Positions 9,168-19,160 of a DNA stretch of 64,000 nucleotides are shown here, in pieces. Position 1 is the first letter of the stretch; each line of letters opens with the position of its first letter. This DNA comes from Lysobacter soyae (lineage in GTDB: Bacteria > Pseudomonadota > Gammaproteobacteria > Xanthomonadales > Xanthomonadaceae): contig NZ_CP080544.1 in NCBI RefSeq assembly GCF_019551435.1, positions 682,001-746,000 of the forward strand, read 5' to 3'. A program made the translations under genes and the position numbers. Below the pieces are notes generated by a model. That model made no database searches. It saw nothing but the letters and a program-made list of their open reading frames with translations, and was not told the origin of the DNA.

Positions 9168-10436
9168 ATGGATTTACGTGAGCGCCTCCACATCTATCAC
9201 CACCGGATCACCGACCCGATTCGTCGTCGCACATTTCTGCGTTTTGTGGCGGAGCGTTTTTGGGCGGATCGATTGTTTGAATCCGCGGGCTCGTTGGCCT
9301 ACACCACGGTATTCGCGTTGGTTCCCTTGGCGACCGTGGTCTTCGGCATGTTGAGCGCCTTTCCCGTGTTTGCGAAATGGCGGGTGCAACTGAGTGACTA
9401 CATTTTCTCGAACTTCGTGCCATCCTCGGCGCGCGAAGTTGAGAAATACGTCATTCAATTTTCCGATGGCGCGGCGCAACTCACCACGGCCGGCATCATT
9501 GCCTTGGTCATTTCGTTGCTGATCACCTTGACCGGCCTCGAATCCACGTTCAACCGGATTTGGCGTGTGTCGGTGGGGCGTCCGAAGTTCGGCCGGTTTC
9601 TGGTGTATTGGACGGTACTGACGCTCGGCAGCCTGATCGCCGTGGCCAGCCTTGCCTTGTCGTCAAAGTTGTTCGCCTTGACGGTGTTCGAATCCGCGCC
9701 CGGCCAAGCGCTGGAACACCTCGCCTTGCGCATCACGCCGCTTTTGATTGAGTTCGGTGCGTTTGCGGTGCTGTACAAAGTGGTTCCGCATCGCACTGTG
9801 AAATGGGCCCACGCATTCGGCGGCGCCATTTTCGCGGTCGCCGGATTCGAATTGGTGAAGTGGGGCATCGGTGCCTTCATCGGCAACTTCAGCAGCTACA
9901 GCAAGTTGTATGGCGCCCTCGCGTTCGTTCCGATTTTCCTGTTGTGGATGTATCTGGTTTGGGTGTCGGTGTTGTTGGGTGCCTCGTTCGCATCAAGCCT
10001 GTCGGCTTTCCGCTATCAACCCGCGTCGCAACGCTTGCCGGAGGGCTTCGAAATCTACGGCATGCTGCGCATGCTCGGTCGCTTCCATCTGGCACGCAAG
10101 CAGGGCCACGGCATGCACAGTGAAGAGTTGCAACGACTCGATCCCATGCTCACCGATGCCCTTGTGCAAGACATGCTGGGCTATTTGAATGAAGTCGGCA
10201 TCGTGCAGCGGAACGAGAACGGCGAATGGTTCCTCTCGCGCGATTTGGACGAAGTCAATTTGCAGGAGCTTTACGTGGCAGGCCGGCTCAGGGTGCCGGT
10301 GCATGAGGCGCATTTGCCCTGTCATGACGATCCGCTCGGTAAAGCCGTATTGCGGGTGATCGATGATCTGCGTTTGCCGATGCGCGAGAAATTGAAGCGG
10401 CGCGTCTCAAGTATTTATGAAGGATTGGAAGCATGA
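9168..10436 (+). CDS. YihY/BrkB-family membrane protein
   Basis: A 422-residue protein with a BrkB (formerly RNase BN) membrane domain: SAGSLAYTTVFALVPLATVV starts the first span, followed by IIALVISLLITLTGLESTFNRIW, later spans, and the conserved YGALAFVPIFLLWMYLVW. A soluble C-terminal region of about 120 residues has a winged-helix-like character. YihY itself is not a ribonuclease, and transport has been proposed but not settled. The ATG at 9168 is chosen because the longer open frame runs through the wrbA region. Its stop overlaps the start of the next gene as ATGA. Confidence 0.85.
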   Translation: MDLRERLHIYHHRITDPIRRRTFLRFVAERFWADRLFESAGSLAYTTVFALVPLATVVFGMLSAFPVFAKWRVQLSDYIFSNFVPSSAREVEKYVIQFSDGAAQLTTAGIIALVISLLITLTGLESTFNRIWRVSVGRPKFGRFLVYWTVLTLGSLIAVASLALSSKLFALTVFESAPGQALEHLALRITPLLIEFGAFAVLYKVVPHRTVKWAHAFGGAIFAVAGFELVKWGIGAFIGNFSSYSKLYGALAFVPIFLLWMYLVWVSVLLGASFASSLSAFRYQPASQRLPEGFEIYGMLRMLGRFHLARKQGHGMHSEELQRLDPMLTDALVQDMLGYLNEVGIVQRNENGEWFLSRDLDEVNLQELYVAGRLRVPVHEAHLPCHDDPLGKAVLRVIDDLRLPMREKLKRRVSSIYEGLEA

Positions 10437-11017
10437 AATACCCCCGTTTGTCGCTTGCCGCGGCGTCATTGATTGTCGTGTTGGGCGCAGGTGCGTGTTC
10501 TCGCCAAACGCCGACCGGCGCGACCGCCGATGCGCCTGAACAGGCAACGCAGGCACCCGTCCCCGCGCCGCCGACGGAGGCAAAAGTAGGCGATGCCATG
10601 ACGCTGTCGGTACCGACGCTGGATGGCAAGACATTCGATCTGGCAGCGCAACGCGGTCACTGGGTGGTGGTCAACATGTGGGCGACCTGGTGCGGCCCTT
10701 GCATCGAGGAAATGCCGGAGTTGTCGGCCTTGGATGCCATGAACGAAGACGTGAAAGTCATCGGCCTTGATATGGAAGACATTGCGCGCGCCGACCTCGA
10801 TGCATTCTTGGAGAAGCATCCTGTCGTCTATCCCATTGCCGCCATGGATCCGATGCGCCCACCGGCCGGTTTCGGTTCCGTGCAGTTCCTGCCCAAAACC
10901 TGGTTGATCGATCCAAACGGCAAGCTGGCGCGTGTTTTCGCGGGGCCTGTGCACGCCAACATGCTGCGTGAGGAAATCGACAAGTCTGCCAAGGCGGATG
11001 CAGTCCCGAAAGCTTGA
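10433..11017 (+). CDS. TlpA-like thioredoxin-fold lipoprotein
   Basis: A 194-residue exported protein. Its hydrophobic signal ends in a lipobox-like LGAGAC at Cys22, followed by a Pro/Ala/Thr-rich linker and a thioredoxin fold with the redox motif WCGPC in VVVNMWATWCGPCIEEMPEL. The FLPKTWLIDPNGKL segment holds the cis-Pro region. It is expected to act as a periplasmic membrane-tethered disulfide reductase. It is translationally coupled to the BrkB gene by an ATGA overlap and convergent with ppk2. Confidence 0.85.
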   Translation: MKYPRLSLAAASLIVVLGAGACSRQTPTGATADAPEQATQAPVPAPPTEAKVGDAMTLSVPTLDGKTFDLAAQRGHWVVVNMWATWCGPCIEEMPELSALDAMNEDVKVIGLDMEDIARADLDAFLEKHPVVYPIAAMDPMRPPAGFGSVQFLPKTWLIDPNGKLARVFAGPVHANMLREEIDKSAKADAVPKA

Positions 11018-11019
11018 CG

Positions 11020-11799
11020 TTAGGGTAGCTTGAATTTTTTGATCGGTTTGACCACGCCGTAGTGCTCTTTTTTGAGCGGCTGTTTCAGCGCGGGCAAGGC
11101 GACCTTTTTCTGCGGCACGACAAAATCCGCCAATGAATCCAGCAGGTGACGGATCATCGTCAATCGTCCCAGGCGTTGGTTGTTGAAGTCGACGAGCGTC
11201 CACGGCGCGCTTCGTGTATGCGTAGCTTTCAACATGGCTTCGCGCGCCCGCGTGTATTCCGCGTATTTCTCGCGCGCAGAGACGTCGATCGGCGATAGCT
11301 TCCAACCTTTGAGAGGATCTGTGCGTCGTTCGGCAAAACGTTTTTCCTGCGTTTCCTGATCACAAGTCAGCCAGTACTTGCGAAGCAAAAGTCCGTCGTC
11401 GACTAATTGCTTTTCAAACACCGGCGCTTGTTTCAAGAAGGCGGACACCTGCGATTCCGTGGCGAAGCCCATCACTTTTTCCACGCCGGCGCGGTTGTAC
11501 CAACTGCGGTCGAACAACACGATTTCGCCCGCAGCAGGCAAGTGGGCGACATAGCGCTGGAAGTACCATTGGGTCTGCTCGCGCGCGTCGGGTTTGGGAA
11601 GCGCAACATGCCTCACCATGCGCGGATTGAGGTGTTCGGTGATGGCCTTGATAACGCCACCCTTGCCCGCGGTGTCGCGGCCTTCGACCACAACCGCGAG
11701 ACGCTTGCCTTCCGCCTGCAGCCACTGCGAGAGGTGGAGGAGCTCCACCTGCATGGGTTCGAGTAGGGCTTCGTATTCTTTTGAACTCAGTTTCGACAT
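11020..11799 (-). CDS. ppk2: Polyphosphate kinase 2 family protein
   Basis: A 259-residue PPK2-family kinase. The Walker A is VVVEGRDTAGKGGVIK, the Walker B region is VLFDRSWYNRAGVE, and the lid and basic segments RRTDPLKGWKLSPID and FNNQRLGRL follow. PPK2 enzymes use polyphosphate to phosphorylate nucleotides, and this single-domain form fits the class acting on NDP or NMP. The ATG at 11799 (MSKLSSKEYEALLEPMQ) is the normal start; the open frame extends to 12006 through the acetyltransferase gene and is rejected. Confidence 0.9.
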   Translation of the reverse strand: MSKLSSKEYEALLEPMQVELLHLSQWLQAEGKRLAVVVEGRDTAGKGGVIKAITEHLNPRMVRHVALPKPDAREQTQWYFQRYVAHLPAAGEIVLFDRSWYNRAGVEKVMGFATESQVSAFLKQAPVFEKQLVDDGLLLRKYWLTCDQETQEKRFAERRTDPLKGWKLSPIDVSAREKYAEYTRAREAMLKATHTRSAPWTLVDFNNQRLGRLTMIRHLLDSLADFVVPQKKVALPALKQPLKKEHYGVVKPIKKFKLP

Positions 11800-11806
11800 G
11801 GCGCGC

Positions 11807-12256
11807 TCAAAGGATGTGGGAGTACCACTGTGTGTCGTCTTCCTGCCAACCGTTGCCTGTGTACAGTGCACGTGCCGCGGCATTGTCGCGGCTCGTTTCC
11901 AGCATGATCGAACGGGCCCCGTCGTCACGTGCGAATGACTTCGCCGCGTCGAGCAGGGCTTGTGCGACACCGCTCCGACGATGTGCCGGGTCGACAAACA
12001 AATCATTCAAGATCCAAATCCGCGCCGTGTGCACAGAGGAATACATGGGGTACATCTGCACGAAACCCGCGGGGTCGTTTCCCGTGGTCGCCATCAATAC
12101 CGTCGATTCGTTGTTGCCGATGCGCGCACGCAGCCAGTCGTGCGCACGACGCACATCAGACTTGCAGCCGTAAAACACACGATACGCATCGAACATCGGC
12201 GCCAACTCGTCCATGTCGTCGAGAGTGGCTTGTTTGATCCGGGTTTTTTCGACCAT
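11807..12256 (-). CDS. GNAT family N-acetyltransferase
   Basis: A 149-residue GNAT enzyme. IWILNDLFVDPAHRRSGVAQAL contains the acetyl-CoA pyrophosphate loop (RRSGVA) and AARALYTGNGWQED is the C-terminal family segment. A strong Shine-Dalgarno (GGAGG, 7 bases before the ATG at 12256) fixes the start. The substrate is unknown. It lies 7 bases upstream of ppk2 on the same strand, so the two may be cotranscribed. Confidence 0.85.
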   Translation of the reverse strand: MVEKTRIKQATLDDMDELAPMFDAYRVFYGCKSDVRRAHDWLRARIGNNESTVLMATTGNDPAGFVQMYPMYSSVHTARIWILNDLFVDPAHRRSGVAQALLDAAKSFARDDGARSIMLETSRDNAAARALYTGNGWQEDDTQWYSHIL

Positions 12257-12316
12257 CTGGCGTCCTCCGGTAACTGGGTTGAGCATACCGTGTTCGACGG
12301 TAAGTCCGGATGACAC

Positions 12317-13405
12317 TCAGTCTTCGTAGTTCATCCGCGCCAGCGCGTCCGCTTGGGCTTCCGATTGCAGTCGACCGATCAACACGTCGAGGTTGCCCTC
12401 CATGACCGCGAGCAAATCGTAGAGCGTGAGCCCTTCCACCCTGTGATCGGTGATCCGGCCTTGCGGGAAACTGTAAGTGCGAATGCGTTGGCTGCGGTCG
12501 CCGCTGCCGACCTGCAACTTCCGGTCTGCGGCTTGAGCGGCTTCGCGACGTTCGATCTCCGCCTCGACCAACACCGATTTCAACCGCCGCATGGCCTTTT
12601 CGCGATTGGCGTGTTGGCTGCGTTCGGTTTGGTTTTCCACCACGACGCCACTCGGGATATGCGTGATGCGGATCGCCGACTCGGTCTTGTTGACGTGCTG
12701 ACCCCCTGCGCCGGAGGAGCGAAAGGTGTCCACGCGCAAGTCGGATGGATTGATCTCGAGTTCGACCTCGCCCGCATCTTCGGCAATGATGGCCACGGTG
12801 GCGGCGGAGGTGTGGATGCGTCCTTGCGACTCGGTTTCGGGCACACGTTGCACACGGTGCGTGCCTGACTCGTATTTCAATTTGGAGTACGCGCCTTCGC
12901 CTTCGACGCGGGCGATGATTTCCTTGAAGCCGCCACGCTCCGCTTCGTTGGCGGATTCGATTTCGACACGCCAGCCTTGGCGTTCCGCATAACGCGAGTA
13001 CATGCGAAACAAATCACCGGCAAACAGGGCGGCTTCGTCACCGCCGGTACCTGCGCGCACTTCCAGATACAGGCTGCCATCGTCGCGCGCATCGCGCGGC
13101 AACAATTGCGCCATGAGTTCGCCTTCGAGTGCGGCAAGGCGTGCACGCGCAGAGGCCATTTCCTCATCAGCCATTTGCCGCATTTCGGGGTCGTCGCGCA
13201 GCGACTCGGCGGTCTGCAAGTCTTCGCGCGCTTGACGCTCCGCGGCCAACGCGATGACCACGGGCTCAAGGCGCGCGAACTCCCGCGACAGCTTTCTGAA
13301 GTTGTTTTGATCGCCGATCACCGCCGGATCGGCCAACATCCTTTCGAGTTCTTCGCGTCGCTCCGCCAGTGCCTCAAGTTTTCGACGGAGTCCCGGCAGC
13401 ATCAT
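12317..13405 (-). CDS. prfA: Peptide chain release factor 1
   Basis: RF1, 362 residues, terminates translation at UAA and UAG. The codon-recognition motif appears as PET within [14 protein letters not shown], and the peptidyl-hydrolysis loop is [13 protein letters not shown] with the GGQ that PrmC methylates. Two adjacent ATGs (13405 and 13402) are possible starts. The gene begins inside the end of hemA, overlapping it by about 30 bases, and the hemA-prfA pair is conserved in gammaproteobacteria. Confidence 0.97.
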   Translation of the reverse strand: MMLPGLRRKLEALAERREELERMLADPAVIGDQNNFRKLSREFARLEPVVIALAAERQAREDLQTAESLRDDPEMRQMADEEMASARARLAALEGELMAQLLPRDARDDGSLYLEVRAGTGGDEAALFAGDLFRMYSRYAERQGWRVEIESANEAERGGFKEIIARVEGEGAYSKLKYESGTHRVQRVPETESQGRIHTSAATVAIIAEDAGEVELEINPSDLRVDTFRSSGAGGQHVNKTESAIRITHIPSGVVVENQTERSQHANREKAMRRLKSVLVEAEIERREAAQAADRKLQVGSGDRSQRIRTYSFPQGRITDHRVEGLTLYDLLAVMEGNLDVLIGRLQSEAQADALARMNYED

Positions 13406-14657
13406 TCACATCATCAAAAGGAAAGAGAAGGTCGGCAGCCCGAACCAGATCGGCATCGCCTTGGATGGCCGCTTGTCGAATTGCCGCAGTGGGCGAGTGC
13501 ATGAGTTTGTTGGTCAGCGTGTGCGCCAACTGTTCGATCACGGCTTCAGTGGCGTGGCCCGCGGCCAACTGGGCTTTCGCCTTGGAGACGGCATCCTCGC
13601 GGGCACGCTCACCGTGCGCGCGGATCTTTCGGACCGCTTCCTTGCCATGTGCGTTCAATGCCAGCATCTCCATGTAGCGATCGACTTGCAGTTCGATGAT
13701 GGCATCGGCTGCGGACGCCGCATCGCGACGTGTCTGCACGTTTTCTTCCACGACGCGATGCAGATCATCCACCGTGTAAACAAACGCATCTTTCAACGCC
13801 GCCACATCCGCTGCAACGTCGCGCGGCACCGCCAAGTCCATCAACAGCATCGGACGGTGTTTGCGCGCTTTCAAAGCTTGTGCAACATGCGCCTGCGTGA
13901 TGACGGGTTGCTGACTTGCCGTGGCACTGAACACGATATCCGCAGCGTCCAAGTGGTGCGGCAAGTCTTCCAATGCGATCGCCACGCCTGCGTATTGGCT
14001 TGCCAAATTTTGCGCATGCGCCAATGTCCGGTTGGCGAACATCAAGGATTTGGGTTTCAGATTCGTCAGGTGACGTGCGACCAACTCGATGGTTTCACCG
14101 GCGCCGACCAACAGGATGTTGGCTTCTTGCGGTCGCATGAAGGTTTCGCGGGAGAGTTTCACGGCCGTAGCCGCCACCGACACCGAGTTGTTGCCCACGG
14201 CGGTTTCACTGCGTGCGCGCTTGGCCGTTGAGAACGCATGTTGGAACAGACGGTCCAGGTGCGGCCCGAGGGTGCCGGCACTCTTGGCATCACTCCAGCA
14301 CTGCTTGACCTGTCCCAGGATTTGCGGCTCGCCCAAAACCATCGAATCAAGGCCGGTCGCCACGCGGAACAAATGGCGTGCGGCGTCGGCATCGCCATGC
14401 GTGTACAGATAGGCGTGCAAATCACCATTGCCGGCCGCGTGCGTTGCCAACCAATCGGCCACGGGCGACGCCGACGTGTCGGTGATGGCATACACCTCGG
14501 TGCGATTGCATGTGGAAAGCACGGCAATTTCGTGCACGCCCGGTTGCGCCTTCAAGGCCGCCAGAGCGTCACCCAAACGCTCACCCGCAAACGCCACCCG
14601 CTCGCGTAGGGCGATGGGCGCAGACTGGTGATTCAAGCCGATGGCATGCAGGGGCAT
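13374..14657 (-). CDS. hemA: Glutamyl-tRNA reductase
   Basis: A 427-residue enzyme that reduces glutamyl-tRNA(Glu) to glutamate-1-semialdehyde, the first committed step of C5 tetrapyrrole synthesis. The N-terminus [19 protein letters not shown] and the catalytic Cys in [11 protein letters not shown] (about residue 50) are diagnostic. The NADPH domain is [17 protein letters not shown] and the C-terminal dimerisation domain is helical. It is transcribed divergently from the TPR gene and is followed by overlapping prfA. Confidence 0.96.
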   Translation of the reverse strand: MPLHAIGLNHQSAPIALRERVAFAGERLGDALAALKAQPGVHEIAVLSTCNRTEVYAITDTSASPVADWLATHAAGNGDLHAYLYTHGDADAARHLFRVATGLDSMVLGEPQILGQVKQCWSDAKSAGTLGPHLDRLFQHAFSTAKRARSETAVGNNSVSVAATAVKLSRETFMRPQEANILLVGAGETIELVARHLTNLKPKSLMFANRTLAHAQNLASQYAGVAIALEDLPHHLDAADIVFSATASQQPVITQAHVAQALKARKHRPMLLMDLAVPRDVAADVAALKDAFVYTVDDLHRVVEENVQTRRDAASAADAIIELQVDRYMEMLALNAHGKEAVRKIRAHGERAREDAVSKAKAQLAAGHATEAVIEQLAHTLTNKLMHSPTAAIRQAAIQGDADLVRAADLLFPFDDVNDAAGTPSKT

Positions 14658-14722
14658 ACGTTCAGGCGCTTGGGATAAGCTTCAACATGATGGTTGCCAA
14701 TTCTAAAGCTCGGACCTGCGGA

Positions 14723-16426
14723 ATGCTTGATTTTTCACTTCGAAAACCCTGCGTGATCGCACTTTGCGCAACTGTTTTCCTATTGGTTTCGCCGCTTCAT
14801 GCGCAGCAGGTCACCAAGGATGAGAATCGTTCGCAATCACTGACGGCTTCACCCGAAACGCTGCGCGACACCTTGGCGGGCGAATTTGCCACGCAGGAAG
14901 GTCGCTTGAGGGAAGCGGCGGACTTCTATTTGAAAGCGGCCCAAGCATCGGACGACGGCGTGTTGGCCGAGCGTGCAACGCGCTTGGCGTTGCTGGCAGA
15001 TGACGACGTCACCGCCAAGCGGGCATTCGAGATTTGGAAGCGGCACCCCACCACCGACACGGCGACCTTGGCGATGGCGGAACTCAGTATCGCCCTACGC
15101 GAAGAACGGGTTGCCGACGCGGCGCGGATTGCAACGGCGTTGATTCAACGCAAAGATGACCAAGGCTGGCGCTTGGCCCTCACGGCATTGTCTGGCGGAA
15201 GCCGCAACATGAGCGTCAGCGCGAATGTCCTGAAACGTTTGGCGGACAACAATGCCTTGCCCGGTACGCTGGATCCTTGGTTGGCCTTTGCCGGATTGGC
15301 GCAACGTTTGGGTGAGCCCGCGTTGGCCAGTCGCATGGTGGCGGATATCGTCACGCGCTTTCCGAACGAACCTCGCGTGCAGTTGTTACGTGCCTCGCAA
15401 TTGCGCGATGAAGGCGAATACGAGCAAGCCCGTGGCGTGCTTGCAGCGCTTGAGAAAGGCGCTGCGGATGATCGCAGACTCCGAGTGCTTGTCGCAAACG
15501 AGTATGACTTGACCGGGGATGCTGCCGGCGCCGCACGCGTCATGGCACTGGGTCCTCAAGATGAAGACACCTTGGGTCTGCGTGCAGCCATGTTGGCCAA
15601 AGCCGAAGACATGGCCGGTCTGGAAAAGCTGTACGACGACATCAATGCTCGGCCGGAGAAATCGCAACGATTGATGCTGATTCTCGGCACCATGGATGAA
15701 ACGCTGAAGCGCTATCCGCAGGCCTTGGCATGGTACCGCAAGGTCAAGGATCCCGCGCTGGCTGACAACGCGCGCATCCGAATCGCCAATATCCTGTTTG
15801 AAACCGGCAAAAAGCCCGAAGCCTTTGCGACGCTGAAAGAAATGCAAAGCGATCCGCGTGCTGCCGAAAATGTCCGGCGCGATGCCTTCGTGTTGGAGGC
15901 GGAATTCCGCCGGCAAGAAAAAGACGGAGCAGGCGAAATCGAAGCCTACAATCGCGCGCTGGCCGCCATGCCCGATGACAACGCGTTGCTCTATGCACGC
16001 GGCTTGGCTTGGGAGCGATTGGATCGCATCGACAAAGCCGAGGCCGATCTGAGGGCCATTCTCGCGACCGATCCGGAAAACACCATGGCGCTCAACGCCT
16101 TGGGTTACACCTTGGCAGATCGCACCTCACGCTATGCGGAAGCGCTGCAGCTCATCGACCGCGCGCGTTTGGCGGAACCTTCCAACGCCGCGATCATCGA
16201 CAGTTACGGTTGGGTGCTTTATCGGTTGGGACGCGCAAAAGAGGCGCTTCCGCACTTGCGCAAAGCCTTTGTCCTGCAACGCGATGCTGAAATTGCCGCG
16301 CACATCGCCGAAGTGCTTTGGAAACTCGGTGAGCGCGAAGAGGCCAAGCGCTGGATTGCCACAGCGAAGAAAATCGATCCCGAAAACCGCTCGCTGCTGC
16401 GCGCGATCGCGTTGATTGGAGAGTGA
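14723..16426 (+). CDS. Exported tetratricopeptide repeat protein
   Basis: A 567-residue TPR protein. From the ATG at 14723 it has a clean signal peptide (MLDFSLRKPCVIALCATVFL, cleavage near LHAQ); upstream ATGs at 14687 and 14690 would add a polar leader. TPR-like helices run along the whole length, for example REAADFYLKAAQASDDGVLA near the N-terminus and ALLYARGLAWERLDRIDKAE, ALNALGYTLADRT and YGWVLYRLGRAKEALPHLRK near the C-terminus. It lies directly before lolB, so it is probably an outer-membrane or periplasmic scaffold. No enzymatic motif is seen. Confidence 0.85.
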   Translation: MLDFSLRKPCVIALCATVFLLVSPLHAQQVTKDENRSQSLTASPETLRDTLAGEFATQEGRLREAADFYLKAAQASDDGVLAERATRLALLADDDVTAKRAFEIWKRHPTTDTATLAMAELSIALREERVADAARIATALIQRKDDQGWRLALTALSGGSRNMSVSANVLKRLADNNALPGTLDPWLAFAGLAQRLGEPALASRMVADIVTRFPNEPRVQLLRASQLRDEGEYEQARGVLAALEKGAADDRRLRVLVANEYDLTGDAAGAARVMALGPQDEDTLGLRAAMLAKAEDMAGLEKLYDDINARPEKSQRLMLILGTMDETLKRYPQALAWYRKVKDPALADNARIRIANILFETGKKPEAFATLKEMQSDPRAAENVRRDAFVLEAEFRRQEKDGAGEIEAYNRALAAMPDDNALLYARGLAWERLDRIDKAEADLRAILATDPENTMALNALGYTLADRTSRYAEALQLIDRARLAEPSNAAIIDSYGWVLYRLGRAKEALPHLRKAFVLQRDAEIAAHIAEVLWKLGEREEAKRWIATAKKIDPENRSLLRAIALIGE

Positions 16427-16427
16427 G

Positions 16428-17096
16428 ATGAAGAAGTCGATGTTGATGTTCGCCCTTGTCGCGCTCGCTGGTTGCGCAACGGTGCCCAAGCCCTCGGCAG
16501 AAACGGGCGCGACAATCACGTGTTCCGGTGCATCAACTTCCCCAGCCTGCGAACGCGCCATCGGCGGCTTGAACCAATCCAGCGCGCGCCTGAAAGCCAT
16601 TCAAAGTGACGCGGCTTCCGCCTTCGCATTCCGTGGTCGCATCGCGATCAGTCAGGGCAGCCAAGGCGGCAACGCGGGAATCGCTTGGGATGCGCAATCG
16701 TTCGAAACCTATCAGGTCGAACTCTCGGCGCCGGTGACCTCGCAATCCTGGCAATTGGAAGTCACGCCGGCGGGGAGCACCGTGCTCGGCATGAAGGGTG
16801 GACCGCGCAGTGGACGCGATCCGGTCGACCTCTTGAAGCAGGCCACTGGCTGGACCATCCCGGTCGATGACATGCGCTATTGGGTACATGCGTTGCCGTC
16901 TCCCGGTGCCAGCGCTTCCGCCTATGTCTTCAGCGCTGGCGCCGCGCCGCGCGTCATTGGATTCACGCAATCGGGTTGGACGCTGAAGTTCGAAGGTGGC
17001 GAGGTCGGCGGACCGCCGCAGCGCATCTTCGCGCGCAACGGCACGGGTCAAGTGAGGCTGGTCATTGACTCGTGGTTGAAGTCCGCCACGCCATGA
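16428..17096 (+). CDS. lolB: Outer-membrane lipoprotein insertion factor LolB
   Basis: A 222-residue lipoprotein with a type II signal and lipobox LAGC (MKKSMLMFALVALAGC). The mature part has the LolB pattern FAFRGRIAISQGSQGG, the QLEVTPAG strand and MRYWVHALPSPG. LolB accepts lipoproteins from LolA and inserts them into the outer membrane. The start lies one base after the TPR stop, with GGAGAGTGAG as ribosome-binding site. An insert of about 25 residues after the lipobox (the two-Cys stretch TCSGASTSPAC) is unusual and may form a disulfide. Confidence 0.88.
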   Translation: MKKSMLMFALVALAGCATVPKPSAETGATITCSGASTSPACERAIGGLNQSSARLKAIQSDAASAFAFRGRIAISQGSQGGNAGIAWDAQSFETYQVELSAPVTSQSWQLEVTPAGSTVLGMKGGPRSGRDPVDLLKQATGWTIPVDDMRYWVHALPSPGASASAYVFSAGAAPRVIGFTQSGWTLKFEGGEVGGPPQRIFARNGTGQVRLVIDSWLKSATP

Positions 17097-17956
17097 CGCA
17101 AGCGAGTGTGTGGCACGCGTTTCCGGCGCCGGCAAAACTGAATTTGTTCTTACAAATCACCGGGGTGCTGCCGAACGGCTACCACGCCTTGCAAACCGTC
17201 TTTCGCTTGCTCGATTGGGGCGATACCGTGCGAATCCGATTGCGCGAGGACGGCCAGGTCCGGCGCGAAGGGCAGGGTCATGCGGAGGTCCCTGAAGATG
17301 CCGATCTCGCCATTCGCGCCGCCCGTTTGCTTCAGCAGCACACCGGCGTGCGTGCCGGCGCTTCGATCGCCATCGAAAAAACAATTCCGACCGGCGCGGG
17401 CCTCGGCGGCGGATCCTCGGACGCCGCCACTGTGTTGGTGGCGCTCAACGCGCTCTGGCGCACCGGACTTGACCCGGCGTCCTTGGCAGACATCGGCCTG
17501 ACGCTCGGTGCGGACGTGCCGGTTTTCGTCCGCGGTCACAACGCATTTGCGACCGGAATGGGCGAAGTGTTGACGCCGATCGCGCTACCGGATGCTTGGT
17601 ACTTGTTGGCGAAGCCGGCGGTTCATGCCGCCACGGCTGAACTTTTTTCGGATCCGGAATTGACGCGCGATTCCCGACCCGTCACAATATCGGACTTCGC
17701 CGAGGGGCGGGTCGACAAGGTGAATGCCTTTGAAGCTGTCCTCCGGCGGCGCGAAAACGCAGTTGATGCCCTGTTTCGTGCCTTGTTATCCGCGGGAAAA
17801 CCGCAATTGACAGGTTCGGGAAGTGTGGTGTTCATCGAATGCGAATCGCGCCAAGCGGCTGAAGCGGCGCAAGGATTCGTTCCTGCGGGCTGCGCATCTT
17901 GGGTAGTTCAAGGTGCGGATCAGTCGCCACTGCTGGATGCGGTGGAAAAAATCTAA
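17093..17956 (+). CDS. ispE: 4-diphosphocytidyl-2-C-methyl-D-erythritol kinase
   Basis: A 287-residue GHMP kinase of the MEP isoprenoid pathway that phosphorylates CDP-methylerythritol. The N-terminus PAPAKLNLFLQITGVLPNGYH and the ATP-binding loop PTGAGLGGGSSDAAT are diagnostic, and the C-terminal motif is LTGSGSVVFIE. The ATG overlaps the lolB stop (ATGA). The gene is followed by tRNA-Gln with only one base between. Confidence 0.95.
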   Translation: MTQASVWHAFPAPAKLNLFLQITGVLPNGYHALQTVFRLLDWGDTVRIRLREDGQVRREGQGHAEVPEDADLAIRAARLLQQHTGVRAGASIAIEKTIPTGAGLGGGSSDAATVLVALNALWRTGLDPASLADIGLTLGADVPVFVRGHNAFATGMGEVLTPIALPDAWYLLAKPAVHAATAELFSDPELTRDSRPVTISDFAEGRVDKVNAFEAVLRRRENAVDALFRALLSAGKPQLTGSGSVVFIECESRQAAEAAQGFVPAGCASWVVQGADQSPLLDAVEKI

Positions 17957-17957
17957 T

Positions 17958-18033
17958 AGGGGCGTCGCCAAGTGGTTAAGGCACCAGGTTTTGATCCTGG
18001 CATGCGTAGGTTCGAATCCTTCCGCCCCTGCCA
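17958..18033 (+). tRNA. tRNA-Gln (anticodon TTG)
   Basis: A complete cloverleaf with encoded CCA. The acceptor AGGGGCG pairs with CGCCCCT, the anticodon stem CCAGG/CCTGG encloses loop TTTTGAT with TTG at 17991-17993, and the T-arm contains GGTTCGAATCC. It starts two bases after the ispE stop, so it may be processed from the ispE transcript. Confidence 0.95.
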
Positions 18034-18052
18034 ATTCGAATAAGAACAAGAA

Positions 18053-18089
18053 CGGAAATCGCAGGGCACTGAGGTTTCCGATTTTGTTT
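18053..18089 (+). terminator. Possible terminator after tRNA-Gln
   Basis: CGGAAA (18053-18058) and TTTCCG (18075-18080) can form a six-pair stem with a 16-base loop, followed by ATTTTGTTT. The stem is weak, so this may be only partial termination ahead of prs. Confidence 0.35.
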
Positions 18090-18124
18090 CCGGCATCCAC
18101 GTTTCATGACCGCGCGGTGTATCG

Positions 18125-19081
18125 ATGGACGAACGTAACCTTCTCGTTTTTACCGGTAACGCCAACAGGCCCCTCGCCGAATCCGTCTGCGCCGAACTCG
18201 GCATTCGCCCCGGCAAGGCCTTGGTCGGGAAGTTCTCCGACGGCGAAGTCCAGGTCGAAATCGAAGAAAACGTGCGTGGGCAAGAGGTCTTCGTCATTCA
18301 GCCCACATCGGCGCCGAGCGCCGAAAACCTGATGGAGTTGCTGGTCTTGATTGATGCGCTGAAGCGCGCTTCGGCCAGCAAAGTCACCGCGGTCGTCCCG
18401 TATTTCGGCTATGCCCGCCAAGATCGCCGTCCGCGCTCGGCCCGCGTGCCGATCACCGCCAAGGTCGCTGCGAGCATGTTCACGGCCGTGAAGGCGGACC
18501 GTGTGCTGACCGTCGACCTGCACGCCGATCAAATCCAGGGGTTTTTCGACGTCCCGGTGGACAATGTCTATGCCTCGCCGCTGCTGCTGGCGGACATCTG
18601 GCGCGCCTACGGCACCGAAAACCTGATCGTTGTGTCTCCGGACGTCGGCGGCGTGGTGCGGGCCCGGGCCATCGCCAAACGCCTGGATGACGCCGATCTC
18701 GCCATCATCGACAAGCGTCGTCCCAAGGCCAATGTCGCCACGGTGATGAACATCATCGGTGAGGTGGAAGGCAAAAATTGCGTGCTGGTGGACGATATCG
18801 TTGATACAGCGGGTACACTATGTGCCGCGGCTGCAGCGCTCAAAGAGCGTGGCGCCACGAAAGTGGCGGCTTACATCACCCATCCGGTGTTGTCGGGTCC
18901 CGCCATCGACAACGTCACAAAGTCCGCTTTGGACGAACTCGTCGTCACCGACACCATCCCGCTCAGCGCGGCAGCCAAAGCCTGCCCGAAAATCCGCCAA
19001 CTGACGGTGGCGGAGCTGCTGGCCGAAACGATTCGCCGGATCGCCTTCGGTGAGTCGGTGAGTTCGTTGTACGTCGACTGA
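18125..19081 (+). CDS. prs: Ribose-phosphate pyrophosphokinase
   Basis: A 318-residue PRPP synthetase that supplies phosphoribosyl diphosphate for nucleotide, His and Trp synthesis. Visible are [18 protein letters not shown], the ATP site near [13 protein letters not shown], the metal-binding [12 protein letters not shown] and the PRPP loop [13 protein letters not shown]. The length is normal for class I enzymes. It is part of the conserved ispE-tRNA-prs-rplY-pth-ychF order. Confidence 0.97.
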   Translation: MDERNLLVFTGNANRPLAESVCAELGIRPGKALVGKFSDGEVQVEIEENVRGQEVFVIQPTSAPSAENLMELLVLIDALKRASASKVTAVVPYFGYARQDRRPRSARVPITAKVAASMFTAVKADRVLTVDLHADQIQGFFDVPVDNVYASPLLLADIWRAYGTENLIVVSPDVGGVVRARAIAKRLDDADLAIIDKRRPKANVATVMNIIGEVEGKNCVLVDDIVDTAGTLCAAAAALKERGATKVAAYITHPVLSGPAIDNVTKSALDELVVTDTIPLSAAAKACPKIRQLTVAELLAETIRRIAFGESVSSLYVD

Positions 19082-19160
19082 TTTTTTCAAGGCTTGTCTG
19101 GTCGCGGGCAAGTCATCCAACCACAGCGATGTGGTTTTCAACCGTAGTGAGTAAGCAAAC

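Noticed and set aside
11800-12006. N-terminal extension of PPK2
   Set aside because: It lies entirely antisense-frame within the acetyltransferase gene region and adds non-conserved residues; MSKLSSKEYEALL is the natural start.
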